Below, piece after piece: positions 17,414 to 29,482 of a DNA stretch of 55,273 nt. Source of the DNA: Micractinium sp. NFX-FRZ (taxonomy: Eukaryota; Chlorophyta; Trebouxiophyceae; Chlorellales; Chlorellaceae); the NCBI GenBank assembly GCA_029339195.1, contig JAPTJF010000422.1, positions 1 to 55,273 on the forward strand, in the 5' to 3' direction. The notes beneath the pieces were generated by a model. That model saw only the letters and a list, made by a program, of their open reading frames with translations, had not been told where the DNA came from and ran no database searches. The translations under genes and the position numbers were made by a program. Numbering within the stretch: the stretch's first letter is position 1; each line of letters opens with the position of its first letter.

Positions 17414-19017
17414 GGTGCGCACGCCTGCAAGCGGTGGCAGCAGTGGGTTCAAGCACAAGCAACAGATCGACGGCGGCGGGCGGTAGGCGCACGCGGGCTG
17501 TGGTGCCGCAGGTGCAGGTTGCAGCGCTGCGTGTGGCGCTGGCTGGCGGGCAGGTAGGACCTGCTTGGGAGGCAGCCCAGGTGCAGAGCCTCATCTGAGC
17601 GACATGTCACGCCGCGGCGGGTGCAGAGCGAGCGCGGTGGGGCGGCGCGTGTGCCTGCTGGGCGGGCAGCGGTGGCGGCGGCGCTGGAGTGGCGGCAGCA
17701 GCCAAAATCCAACAGGCCGGGCATGCTGATCCCTCTTCCCGCGATGGTGCGATCGTCGGTCCTGCCCCTGAGGACTCCGCAGCAGGCTTGGAAGCGCACG
17801 CATGGAGATAGAACCCCAGCGATGCCTCCCGACATCAGAGGCGATCGCTGCGCACACCCTCACCCAAAGCTTGCCAAGCCGATGCGGCGCTCCTGTTGCT
17901 GATGAAGCCTGCGCTCCGCCCGCCCACAAGCTTCAGCTGCGCGGCGACTGTCGAGAGCATCACAGCCAAGGTCCCTGCTCTCCCTGGCGCAGCGCTGTGG
18001 TAATCCGGCGGGTAGAAAGGCTGCCACGCAGGGGGGTTTAGTAGGAGGCCCCACAGCATGGGCAAATCATGACTTGGCTGTTTGCACTTTTCCCTGAGTC
18101 GTTTGTAGACAACTCTTGCAACATAACAACTGCGGATCCAGCATGAGGGCAGCGGATGGCCCATCCCGGGAGGATCTAGTGCATCCCCCACACATGTCGC
18201 ACACATGCACAAGCGCACGCATCTACTGCCAAGCTGCTGAGCTGGGAAAGGCCCGGCTTCTCACAGGCCATACTGGTGCCATGTGCTCATAGGGCACATG
18301 GCAGAACACCAAACAAGCCTGCCAAGTTCTGCAGCTTCGAAGCACAACCCCGCCATCCGACCACTCGTCCGGCCCTCAGCAGTGCCCGACTGCGTGCACA
18401 CATTGCACGCACGCATCCACACCGAAGAAATCGCACTACCTTTGCCTTCAACTGCAACGACTGCTAGTCAGGGTCCGCTGCTGGCATCTGTGGTCTGCCG
18501 GTGCATTGGCATGGGGGGGTGCACTGTGCAGCTGTACGAGTGCCGAGGCTCGATGCAGGAGGGACAACGGGGGTGGTGCCAGCAGCCCACCACAAGCACC
18601 AGTTTAACAGTGACCAACACATATTATCATGCAGCGATTGAGTTTGAAGCACATGCATGCACCCTGGCTCATGCTTGTGTGGCAACACCAAAATGCCGAC
18701 GATTTGAAGCCACCTTGCCTTGAAGGCGCAGGCGCCGCTCTGGCATGGGGGTGGTGACAGGCGTGGTAGGCCGTTTGCCAGTTAGGTCATGAATACAAGA
18801 TGCTGTTCACTAGTTGGATCGCTTGGCATGGGCGTGCGGGTGCTCGACATGTCTTTTTGTCTCACTCTTGCGCGCAATCTCGCGGCCTGATGCTGTGGCC
18901 CGCAGCACAGCCAAAGCAGGCAATATTGGCGCACTCCGTTGCCATTGTGTAGTGTTCTCCAACCTCTGTGCTAGTCGTCGACACCGTCCCTTCGCTTAGA
19001 GACTCCGCGATCGCGTC
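17414..19017. other. Divergent intergenic region IDH / small plastid protein
   Basis: Promoters of two divergent genes. On the minus strand, 17726 to about 17590 reads a Met-started Ala/Arg/Ser-rich stretch (CCRHSSAAATAARPAGTRAA) that looks like a targeting peptide, but no good donor joins it in frame to the IDH start. Nothing else coding is recognised. Confidence 0.4.
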
Positions 19018-20371
19018 ATGGCCCTTCAGTTGTCACTCTCAGCGCCGCGGCTGTCGCCGTTCCGCGTCCCCAGCCGTCGTGCTACCGTGCGCAGGGGCGC
19101 AGCGCAGGTGCGGCGGGCCGCGGGCAGCACGCGCGAGAGTTGGAGGGTCACCGCCCGTCGTGCGCCGCCGGCCCTGCCGCCGGCGCCCAAAGTACCGGAG
19201 GAAGGGTCGAAAGCCTCTGCCCCTCACTTCCACGCCGCACCTGACCAACTGCTTCCCAAGCTCGGTTCTACTGCTACTGCGTGCATTCTTGGCCGCAGGT
19301 GATGGCGGCCTGGGGCCAGCTGCGCAGCTTTGGCGAGCCGTTTGCCGAGGAGCCTGACGAGAAGTTTGTCTCCCTCTTCTCCGCCTCGTGGATCCCTCCC
19401 TCCAACAACCCCGCCACCGTCTACGACGCCAGGCAAGCACCTCCGGCAGGCCGTGCACCCCCTCAGCCAGCCAGCCCGCGGTCGCCGCATGTGTGGGCAC
19501 CCGCTGCGGCAGCGCTGTGCGCCGCCGCGCGCGCCGGCCGGAAGCTATGCCGCGCAGCGCCGTACACTGCAGCCCTGACCCAGGATCTGCCAAGCTCTCT
19601 GGGCTACCCCCGGCCGCCCAGTCCGCTGCTCGCGCCTCACCCCTGCCCCGTGCCGAGACTGTTGCTTGCCGCCCCACCCTGCCAAGCTTTCTGCCCCCCG
19701 CCTCCCTGGCTCATCCATCCCCCCTTGTGCTATTGGCCTGCAGGGATGCGCTGGAGGTGTGCAGCGGGCTGTGGGGCGAGGAGCGGCGCGAGTGCCTCTC
19801 CGTCTTCGGCCTGGACGCGCAGCAGGTGGGGCGCGTGTGTTGAGTATGTTCGATGCGTCGACTTCATTCCGTGGACTGCCACCACCGTTCAGTAGTGGAC
19901 AACAGGATCTGTTTGGTACAGCATGCAGCACTCATCGTGTGTTCGGGCATCCTGTGCATGGGGCTCCCCCGCAGGTGGACACCTTTTATGACGCCGTCTT
20001 CACGCTCGAGCAGGCCCTCTCGCTGGATACAGGTGCGGCACCTGCTTGGGGGGGCGGCTGCAGGGCAGGCAGGTGGTTTGCTGCTGTAGGAAGCTGGATG
20101 GTTGGTCACTCTGCAGCAGGAGCTGTTGCCGGAGTGGGGAGAAAGCAGCAGGGGCTGGGGCTCTCCCGACTGCTCCCGGGGCGGAGTGCGGCTTGCCTGC
20201 CTGGCCACCTCTCTTGTACTAGAGCAGGGCAGGGGTCGGCACACAGGGATGATGGCAGATGCAGCACTGGCACCCAATGCTTGCCTTATGCCGAGTTCTG
20301 TGTGCCTCGCCCCGTTGTGTGCTGCAGACCCTGAGGAGGAGGCCATGCACCGCGGGAAGGAGCGCTGCTGA
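19018..20371 (+). CDS. Small plastid-targeted hypothetical protein
   Basis: Five exons, 19018-19107, 19299-19432, 19744-19825, 19975-20032 and 20328-20371, give 135 residues in consistent phase. The N-terminus (MALQLSLSAPRLSPFRVPSR, then RRATVRRGAAQ) is Ser/Arg/Ala-rich and lacks acids, as in chloroplast transit peptides. The mature part is acidic, about 105 residues (FGEPFAEEPDEKFVSLFSA, LEVCSGLWGEERRECLSVFG, YDAVFTLEQALSL) with several Cys. I do not recognise a family. Intron 2 begins with GC (CCAG then GCAAGC); the GC reading is the one that keeps the frame. Exon 1 could extend further if the donor at 19108 is not used, but it would then run into a stop. Confidence 0.65.
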
Positions 20372-22034
20372 GCTGGCGCCAGCTGGCACTCTGCCAGCCT
20401 GGCAGCTACACAGCAGCTTGCCTTGCTCCACCCCCGCCACATGCTTGAACGCACTTCTGGCGCACAGCGGCCCATGAGAAGAAGGCTCAACATTAATCAT
20501 TGTCAGCAAGTCCCGACCACGTCCCTGGGGCATGCAGGCAGGCGGGGGGCATGCATACGCCGCCCTTTTCCCCGCCTGCCTGCGCCCCCAGAAATGAACC
20601 TCTTCGTCTCCCTCACGACGTCTGCAGTTTTCCCACACACACACTTACAAACAAGAGAAGTCCCTGGTCCCACTGCAGCCCAGCCCCTCTGGCCCCTCTC
20701 CTCCTTCCCCCCCTCCTCTGTCCTGACTCCGCCCAGCGCCGCGCACCCTCTGCTTTTTCACCCCCGGTTGACAGCGGCGCCGCCCCTCTCATGGTCCCCA
20801 TTTTTCCCACAGCCTTCCCTCCTCCACTGCGTTTGCTGTTAGATAGCACGATCATGTTGACAAGACCCTCCCGATGCTATGATAATGCCTCTCTTATGTC
20901 CCGATTTACCCCCCCGCTCGACACTAACCAAACAGCGAGCGCCACGAAAATACCTACCCTCACGCCCGCGCCGCTCTCTTCCCTCTTTTGGCCGCACCCC
21001 CATTCTCCTCTTCGTCTGCGGCACAAGAAGGGCTGCACACCCTGCTGCCCACCCCTCACCCGGCGGCCTGCTGCGCTCAAGACCTTTGCTTGCGCATGCG
21101 TCCCTCTCCCCTCCGTTTTGTATGCACCCTTCCATCCCTGACCTGCATGCCCCAAAGGGCTGCTTGCATGCACCGAAATGCGGCACGGCAGGCGCTTGAC
21201 GCGCCCCCGTTGTCGCACTGTACACCTCGCCACTGCCCTGCGCCACCTGTCATTTTGTTTACAAAGGCGCCGACGCCGCGCCTCGTCCGACCCTCCAGCA
21301 CCCGTTGTCTGTCCGCTCAGAGAACCTCTCTGTATTCCGCCTCCCTTTTCCCCCACAACATCGTGCCAACGTTCCTGTACCAACATTCTAACAAACACAT
21401 ACACAACAGTAGAAGGGACCGCAAGAAGCAGAGCAGAGGGCACCCGTAAAACAGCCCCCTCTCTGCCTGCTTCCTGCTGGTGTGTGCCTGCTGCTGCTGT
21501 GCGGGTGCCGGTGCCGGTGCCTTCAATTCTGCTGCGGCTCTCCCTGCGTGCTGGCCCTGCCTGTCGTCCTGCCTTTGGGGCTCTCCCGCCCGCACCCGGA
21601 GCTCTCCTGCCTGCAGCCCACCAGCACACCAGGGCGCGCGAAGCAGAGCAGTCAGGGCGGGGCGGCGCAGCGCAGTGCGTGCAGGGGCCCTCCGGCGGCA
21701 CAGCCAGGCGAGCAGGCGCGCCTTGCGCAGGGAGGCCAGCTTTCCGGGAGGTCCCTGCATCCCCGCCTCTTCCTTCCTTTGCGTCTTCCTTCCTTTGCGT
21801 CTTCCTTGTGAAGAAAGTTTACACAGGGGCGGCTCTGCATGCATGCCCGAGTTTCAAACGGCGGTGAAGATCGTAAACCAAGGGCAAACGCTAGCAAACA
21901 AACCAAACAGCGAAACGGCAATGCAAGTTAGGTTATATTATATACAGTGTAGCATATATGCAACGCAGTTGCAAAGGGAGGACGCAGAGCTTGGGCTCTG
22001 CTTGCGATGCTGTGCTGGGTGCGTCACGTGTGCC
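20372..22034. other. Convergent 3' regions of two genes
   Basis: No exon is recognised. There is a pyrimidine-rich stretch (about 20600-21350) and a small duplication of TCCTTCCTTTGCGTCT at 21772-21800. TTACA at 21819-21823 reads as a minus-strand TGTAA about 210 bases after the KH gene's stop. Confidence 0.55.
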
Positions 22035-25000
22035 TCAGTACATGCTCTGCTGTGCCTCCTGCTGCCACCAGGCGGTCGCAGCAGCCAGCGACAGCTGGGG
22101 CAGAGCCTCACTGGGTGCCAGGCCGCCCACGGTCAGCTGCGGCTGCAGCAGTGAGCTGGAGGCGGCGGGCGTGGAGGAGAAGAGGGAGGGCTGGAACAGG
22201 TCGCCCTGCAGGAGGAAGGGCAGGGCAGACAGGGAGACGAGGGGGCATCAGCGCCACGGACAAGACGGAGGCGAGCAGGCGGGCAGGCATGCAGTGGCCC
22301 GCAGCATAGCCGTGAGGCAGAGGCAAGCGAGCGGGCCATATCCATGCCTGACGCCTGAGTTGAGCTGTGTGAGCAGCGGGACGCACCTGCTGCTGTGCAA
22401 AGCTTGACCAGGCGGAGAAGCCGGTGGCTGCCAGCATCATGTCGTCATTGTTGCTGAGCTGGCGCTGCAGCGGCTCGCCAAAGCTGAGCTGGCGGTGCAG
22501 CGGCTCCGCTGCCGGCAGCAGCGAGGGGGTGGCGGAGAAGAAGGTGGCGGTGGCAGCACCTGCCGGCAGCCCAGCGTCGGCGGCGGCCAGCGAAGCAAAC
22601 AGGTTGCGCCCTGCGGGTTCCAGGGCAAGGCAAGAGGGTTTGGCGCTTGGTTGGGGATTTGATACGTGCACGTAAGTTTGCAGGGGTTTGTGGCAGCAAG
22701 GTGCCTCGGCACTCCCCCTCGGATGATACGACAGCTACAAAGGCAGCCTGCAAATTGCCCCAGAACCGACTCACCCACTGCTCCGCAGGCCATGTGGGTG
22801 CTGCCCGTGATGGGGCCAGGCGTCTCAAAGGCGCTGGCAAACAGGGAGGTGGAGGCGCCGGGGTGGCCGCCAGCAAAGGGGTGCTGCTGGGCAAAGGGCG
22901 TACCGCCTGCGGGGGCCACGGAAGATGAGGCATGAGGAATGAGGTTCAGGTTCGGGTGCAAGGGAGTAGTGCGTGTGCAGGCAAGGGAGGCGAGCAGGCA
23001 CACGCATCCGCACGTGTATGCCGCTTGCCGCCTGTCCAAACCACCCTTCTCCTCCCTCCACCCAGCCCTCCCCCCAGCCAGCCCCACCTGCTCCCAGGCC
23101 GCTGCTGCCGCCGAAGAGCGAGTAGCTGGTGCGGTAGGCGGGGGTGGCCGCCTCCATGTCCACCTCTGGCGAGTCCAGCACCATGCCCTCTGGCAGCATG
23201 GGCAGGCCCATTGGGAGGCTCAGCTGCCCCATGCTGTGCATGCTGTGCTGCTGCATCAGCGGGTCATGCGGGTACTGCAGCTGCCCCACGCTGTGCTGCA
23301 TGGTGCTGTGCTCGTGGGCCTGTGCCGCAGAGGGCGTGCCGGGCAGGCCGCCCAGGCTCTGCAGGCCGCCCAGGCTCTGCAGGCCGCCCAGGTGCAGCGG
23401 CAGCAGCGGCTGGGGCTGGTGCTGGTGCACGCCGGCACCGCCGCTGTGGCGGGGGGTGGACCCGGCTGCCGGCCCGGAGAAGTTCTCCTTGTTGGCGGGG
23501 GGGCTAGCAAAGCCGAGGGACTTGCGGGCGGGAGGGGAGGAGGGCCTGCATGAAGGGGGATGAGGGGGGCGCAGGCAAACGGCATGAGAGGCGGGGCTGG
23601 GCACGCAGAGGGTAGGCAGGGAGCACCGGTGTGGTGCCAAGGGTGTGCAGCGCGCGCACTGTTGCGCAGGCAGCAGGAACTTGGTGCTGATTGTCAGCAC
23701 CCAACACCCATCAACCTCTCATCCACCATCCACAGCTCAAGCCACATCACCCAGCCTTGCCCCCACCGCCCGGCCCCCTCACACCTGTCGTGGGTGCGCA
23801 GGGCTGCCGCGTAGGGCACGGCGGCGCGGGGCGGCGGGCTGTAGAAGAACCTCACGCCCTCGATGACCTGGGGGCGGGAAGGGGGGGTGTGCGGGGGAGG
23901 GGCAGCGTGTGTGAGTTGCGGGAGGGAAGGGGGCACTTCGCCCGGGCTTGGTTACGCAGCACCCAGCTCTGCAAGCTATCCACACACAGGCAGTTGGAGC
24001 AGGCGCAGCCACTGCTTGCATTCTCACCTGTGTGCGGTCCACTGCCAGGCCGTTGTAGGCGCCGCCGCATAGGTCGTTGTACCTGTGGAGAGGGAAGGGG
24101 AGGGGCGGGGAGCGGACAGGCATATGAGGGCAGCTCTAGGCAAGGCGAGAAGGCACGGTGCCGCTTCACAGTTTGCTGTGCCTGCACTAAGCGGCAGGTC
24201 GCTGGAGGATCAAGTCGGAAGTAAGCGGGGCAAGAGGCAGGAGAAGGAGAGGAAGAGGAGGAGCGAGGTGGGTGCAGCAGAAAGCCAAGAGCACAGCGCA
24301 GCAGCACTGGCAAGCCCCCGCAAGCAGGCCCCCAGCCGAGATCCTCCCCATCTGTCCGCACCTGTCCACTGCCGCTTGAATGACGTTGATTGCGTGTATC
24401 ACGGCACGCTGCTTGCCCTGCAGTGGGCATGGGAGCGTTCGCGGGGGAGGCTGTGCAACGTGGGTGCTGGATGGGGCGGGCAGGGCGGCAGGCAGGGGCA
24501 GCTCCCGTCTTTGGCAGGCCTGCCAAGTTTCCCATTGCCACATACCCACGCCACCAGGTACCTCTACCCTACCCTACTACACCCCAACCTTGACCCACCT
24601 CGACCACAAGTGTGCGGATCTTCATTGAGCCGCTGTTGGGTGCTGCCCGCCAGCTCTCGCTCCAGGAGCGCACGTCGGCGCCAGTGGCGGCAATGATGTC
24701 ACGCACGCTGCACCCAGAGGGCCCCAGCACCTGCACAAGGGGCGAGGCGGAGTCGAGGGCAGAGGGGGGTTAGCATGGAGGACGGATCGGCGCATGTGGG
24801 TGCACCGCAGGCGGCGCCGGCAGCGGGCGCTATACAGGGCTCGTTCACACCGTCCGCCCTGCGCTTGCGGGTGGGCATGGGCACTCCAGGAAGCGCACCG
24901 CTGCCGCAAGCACAGCAGCCATTAGGAGTGGGGAGACTCACAAAGCCGGCCGCCAGTAGGGAGATGCGCAGGCGGGCGCCGCCGGTGGCGGTGAGCTCGT

Positions 25001-25377
25001 ATGCAAGGACGCCCTGCTCGTTGTCGTCCACGCCCTCGCCCTTGCGCCGGGGGCCTGATGGGGAGGTAGAGCAGGCGGGAGGGCGCTGTGTGAGAGGCAG
25101 GGGCGGCTAGGTTGCATGGCTGGGTCGCAAGCGCTGGCATGGACTCGGCGGCGGCGGCGGCTGGCGGCACACTTTGAATGGCAGCGGCGACGCAGGCCTG
25201 GACGCTCCCTCCCCGCCCCCTACCCTCTCTGTCCTGCTCACCGCTGGGGGTGTGGCCCAGGGGCGCCTGCTGCTGCTGCTCCTTGAGCTGCTCCTTGAGC
25301 TCGCGCAGGTGGCCCGCAGACGAGCTGGCCCGGGCGCTCAACCGACGCAGAGCTTCTGGCACCGAGGGGGAGGCCAT
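22035..25377 (-). CDS. Single KH-domain RNA-binding protein
   Basis: Ten minus-strand exons: 25377-25242, 25054-24942, 24730-24599, 24417-24362, 24082-24028, 23867-23785, 23545-23088, 22906-22775, 22610-22387 and 22205-22035, sum 519 residues. The N-terminus is a short Gln-rich helix (ELKEQLKEQQQQ). Residues about 60-150 form a KH fold: RLRISLLAAGFVLGPSG, the GPSG loop as the GxxG motif, VRDIIAATGADVRSW, then IRTLVVEGKQRAVIHAINVI. A conserved-looking segment (YNDLCGGAYNGLAVDRTQVI, then GVRFFYSPPP) follows. The rest is low-complexity, rich in Gln, Ser, Gly, Met and Pro, with LGGLQS repeated in tandem. KH domains bind single-stranded RNA, so a role in mRNA control is likely; the target is unknown. 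Confidence 0.85.
23346..23400 (-). repeat. In-frame LGGLQS tandem repeat in KH gene exon 7
   Basis: An 18-base unit is repeated, giving LGGLQS LGGLQS LGG on the minus strand. Confidence 0.85.
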
Positions 25378-26984
25378 GGTTTTGGAGGTGCAGGTGGAGG
25401 GCGTTCAAACACGGTCGGGCAAGGGCTGCAGAGGGAGCTGGCTGGGTGAAGGAGGGCCCGCTGCTGGGAGCTGCTGATTTGATCCAAGGCGGGCTGGTGT
25501 GGGGTAGTAATGGGAACTAAGGGGCTGAGAGCAAGAGGAGACCTATGAGAGTTGGTGGCATGCCCTGCGCAGCGCAGCGGGACGGCGCCGACCTATCCGG
25601 GCCAGCTGTGCTTTGCAAGCGCCGGCAGCCGCTTCAGGTTCAAGTCAATCAACCTTAGGCTCTCCCCTTCACTTTCTCCCCTTCATTCCAGGTTTCAGCA
25701 ACTTCTGCAAGCCCGGCGCCTCCGGCGCTGCGTTTGAGAGGCGGCGCATTCGCAGACGCCGGCGGCGGCCATGGCGGGCGACCTGGCCAGGGCGGGCGAC
25801 CTGGCACAACCTGTGCTAGCGAGGCACACCGGGGCTGAAGCCAATAATCGTTTAGTTTTGCGCGTGCGGATTCGTTGTTCACTAACGTAATAGAAATCGA
25901 CAAATGGAAGGCGTGCTGGAATTGGTTGCAGCCGGACTGGGTCGCCGCCACCCCTGGCGCCTGCTCAGGGCTGCCGCTTCGGTGGCGCCTCCTCCAGGCG
26001 CCGTCCCCGTGCAAGTTACGCATATCAGTTGATAATTGTTTATCCTAATGAAGCAGCTGCAGATACACATGATTGCATCAGAGGCATGGCTACCCGCTTC
26101 TATACAACAGGCAAGCACTCTCGGCACTGGCGGTGCCACCACCCAGCGGCACCCGCCCACTGCCACCTCAGGCTGTCCCGCCGCCCGCAATCGTTAACGG
26201 TGGGGATAACAGCGTAAGCCAACCATCCACTATGCCGCCGTACGCTCGCCGTGCACACTTTGCATATTCAATCGTCCCAGCAAATTTAAATGATGCAGAT
26301 GTGAGCACTGCTGGCAGCGGCGGTATCCCGCCTGCCTCTCCATCTCACCGCTAAGGTACTATACTAAGCCCAAGTGTATGTTTGGCTCTTGCATTACCGA
26401 CCACGGGCTGTTGCTTCTTCCAGGCTGCGGCATGATGTATTTTTTGAGCGGATGTAGACGTCGGAGGCATCGTCCTTGCTTGGTGCCTGCTGGCCTGCCG
26501 CACCTGCCAGCCTGGCGCGCGCCGGGCATGGTACTTGGGGTGCGCACATGGTCACTCAAACCGTTCTCTTTATCACGCTGAAATCCAGTTGACGTCTCCC
26601 TTTGCACCAGGAGCACGTGTGCCAGCCTCCCACACCTTCGTCTCACGAGTGAGCAACCCTCCAGGTGCGTGCCCGTGGCAGCTCAGACTTGCACAGAGCG
26701 TTACCAACGCTAACTGGTTGAACGCACGTGATGTGTGTCCGACACGGCTTGGCCCGCAATTCGTGCCCTTGCGTGGCGCCAAACCGTGCCGAACGGCCAC
26801 TACTTTCGCTCCCCGACGCTTGCAAAACACTTTGTAGCTGGGTGCAAAGAATGCAAGCCGAGGCCGAGGGCTGCAGCCGCGGCCCTCAAGCGCCGCCGCC
26901 CGCCTGGCGCCGCCAACCCGCCCTGCCTCGCGCCGCCCTCTGTGCAGAGCCGCGTGCCCACCTACTTGAGCCAGATCGTCAGGC
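25378..26984. other. Divergent intergenic region, KH gene / membrane protein
   Basis: About 1.6 kb with both promoters. From about 25840 to 26400 base composition is less GC-rich than in the genes. No coding exon, tRNA or known repeat is recognised. Confidence 0.5.
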
Positions 26985-29482
26985 ATGGCTCTTGCGGCCC
27001 TCATCTTCGCCCAGCTGAACAAGCGGCTGGATGCCAAGCAGGAGGCGTTTAGGCACGACGGCCTATCCAAGAGGTGAACCCCATACACGTAACTGGCCAG
27101 GCGCAGGGCTACTCGTAGCCATGCCGGGCCCCGGGCACCGGGTGCCAGAGGCGGCCGCCTTCCGCAAGCTCCTGGCGCGCCTTGCCCTGCCCTGCGGCCA
27201 ACCCCTGAACATGTTGCCCGCCCCACCGTCCCCCCTCCCTATCACCTGCTTGCCACACTCCCCTGTCTAAGCGCAGCCCCGCCGTGTGCGCCACAGAGGC
27301 GCCCACTCCTGTGGACATCACCGCCGCGCCCGGCGCCAGCCCGCGGGGTCGCAAGCCCAAGGGCACGGTGGCCCTGGGCCCAGGCACAGCGCTGGAAGTG
27401 GCATCCCCAGTGGCCCTGCCCATGCGCTACCTCCGCTGCTTCTCAATGGGGTGCGGCCGCCGCCAGTACCGCCACGCACGCACCCTGCAGCTGACCTTTG
27501 ACATCTCTGCCTCACTCGTGGTGGTCGGGGTGAGCGAGCTTCTGGGGGGAGAAAGGGGGCAGGGCGGGCAAGGTGTCATGCGCTGCCCGGCCCACTCAGT
27601 GGCTTGCATTGCCCAGACCCGCTGGGAGACCGACAGGCTGCCGAGTGAGCCCACACCGGCGTGCACACACTTGAATGTTCCTTCAAGCTGCCTCAGCAGC
27701 CGCCCCCTTACGCATGCCCCTTCTGACCACTGGTCCTCGCTGGGCCACCACCAAGCCCCTCCACCTGGCGTGCAGGCGGTCTTCTTGGGGCTCTGCATCG
27801 CCGGCCAGTTCCCAGCTTCCATCGACGTCCAGAAGTACGTCGGCACCTACTCCAGTAAGTGCCGTTTGCACAACTCACTTGCAAGCGCAAGCAAGTGAAG
27901 GCTGGCGCCGGTGGGCTCTAGCAGGGGCAGCAGCAAGGGCAGGGCTGCGCGCTTTTTTACCAGCTACAAGTGTGTCTGTTGTGGCAGGGCACATGCTTGC
28001 CTGCCCGCAAATCGCCCTGCGTGCATCTGTAAAGAGCCAGATGCTTGGGGGCTGCTGACTGCGCTGCCCCCCTTTGCCCTGCCCTGTGCTCACCCGCAGA
28101 GAACATTGCCAAGGTGGGCAGCGCACAGCCACTGCCAGCCTTGTGACTGGGTTCCTCATGGGGGCTGGTGGCCAAGCGGATGGGTCTGCAAGGGAGCGAC
28201 TGAGGCAGCATGGCACTGCCATGGCATGCGGGCAGCAGCCAGGCCACTTGTGGCGATTGCCCTCGGCCCTGCCCGCCCTGCCCGCCCTCCCGTTTCACTG
28301 CCCACCCTGCGCCCCTGCCCCATCGTAAGCGACAACCCCTTTGCAAAACTCTCCCTGCCCGCCCGCCTTCCCCTGTGCCCCCACTCCCTCCCCTCCCATG
28401 TGAGCAGTACTCCCTGTACGTGTGGACCGGCCTGGTGGGCGTGACTGCCCCTCTGATGGCCAACGCCGCCCTGCGCCGCGGCCGCTCCCTCACCCCCGCC
28501 ATCCTCACCTTCTACCTCTCCTTCCTCTCCGTCCTCGCCTGCATCGCCCTCTCCGTCTACCTCTTCACCAAGGGCGCCGAGCTGGGCATGGACTGGTGGA
28601 TGTGAGTGCCTGGCAGCGCTACTGCATGCTGCACCACCCTGCATGGTCGCTGCCTGCCCATGCTGCTGCTGCTGCCCGCCAAACTGCCCTCCTCACTGGC
28701 TGGTGCCGCTGCTCACCGGCGCTCCGCTTTATGAGGCCCCAGGGGCTGCTGCCGCCGCTTCCCGCGGCGACGCTCGTTTGCACACGCTGCCAACTGCTCA
28801 GGCTGCCATGTAGCAGAGCCAGGCTGTGCCCGTGACAAGCTACTGCCGCGCATCCCCCGCCCCGCCTTGTAGGTACCTCATTTCTGGCCTGGTGCGCTGG
28901 GGAGCTTGTGTGGGGCATGCGTTGGGCTTCCCAGCCCAAGCGAGGGCTCCAGCAAGGGCTTGCGGAGCGCGAGCTGCAGGAGGTCCCGTCAGCATGTGTG
29001 AAAGGCGGTGTTCTGTGTGTGCAGTGCAGCATGAAGGGCGAAGCAGCGGAGCAGAGGTGGCCCCGAGCGGGCGCTGCAGCTTGTGTGTGGGCGGCAGAGG
29101 GTCCTTCCAACCTGCCAAGCTCTCCCCACCCACCGTGCCTCCCCTGAGAAAGCTCACTCCTCCCTCCCGCCGCCGCCCGCCGCCCTGCAATGATCGTCCA
29201 GCGCTGCCGCTGCATTTTGTTCCTCTCCCTCCAGCCCACTCCAAAGCAAAGCTGGCCCCTTGCTTCTCACCCCTCCCCTGCCCTGCCCTGCAGATGATTG
29301 TCCAGCGCTGCCTCTACTTTGTGTCTGCAGCCATGTCGTGCATTTCGCTGCATGCGGCCGAGAGGGACCCCCGCGTGTGGGCGCTGATGTCCGGAGAGAT
29401 CACACCTGAAGAGGCGCTTGCGGCCGAAGAAGGCCAAGGGTGTGCACCCACAAAGGATGTGCCGGTGGCGACCGCTGTCTGA
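26985..29482 (+). CDS. Multi-pass membrane protein of unknown family
   Basis: Seven exons, 26985-27073, 27277-27529, 27776-27854, 28100-28113, 28408-28601, 28873-28891 and 29294-29482, give 278 residues. Two exons are microexons of 14 and 19 bases; without them the frame is lost. The N-terminus is amphipathic (MALAALIFAQLNKRLDAKQ). About four hydrophobic segments follow: SLVVVGAVFLGLCIAG, YVWTGLVGVTAPLMANAA, LSFLSVLACIALSVYLF and YLISGLMIVQRCLYFVSAAM. The C-terminus is acidic and soluble (MSGEITPEEALAAEEGQG). No family is recognised. Exon 7 has an echo upstream in intron 6. Confidence 0.7.
29183..29225 (+). repeat. Echo of exon 7 in intron 6 of the membrane-protein gene
   Basis: The acceptor and first 35 bases of exon 7 (29286-29325) recur about 103 bases upstream. 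The echo reads CCCTGCAATGAT where the real border is CCCTGCAGATGAT, so its AG acceptor is broken. Confidence 0.88.
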
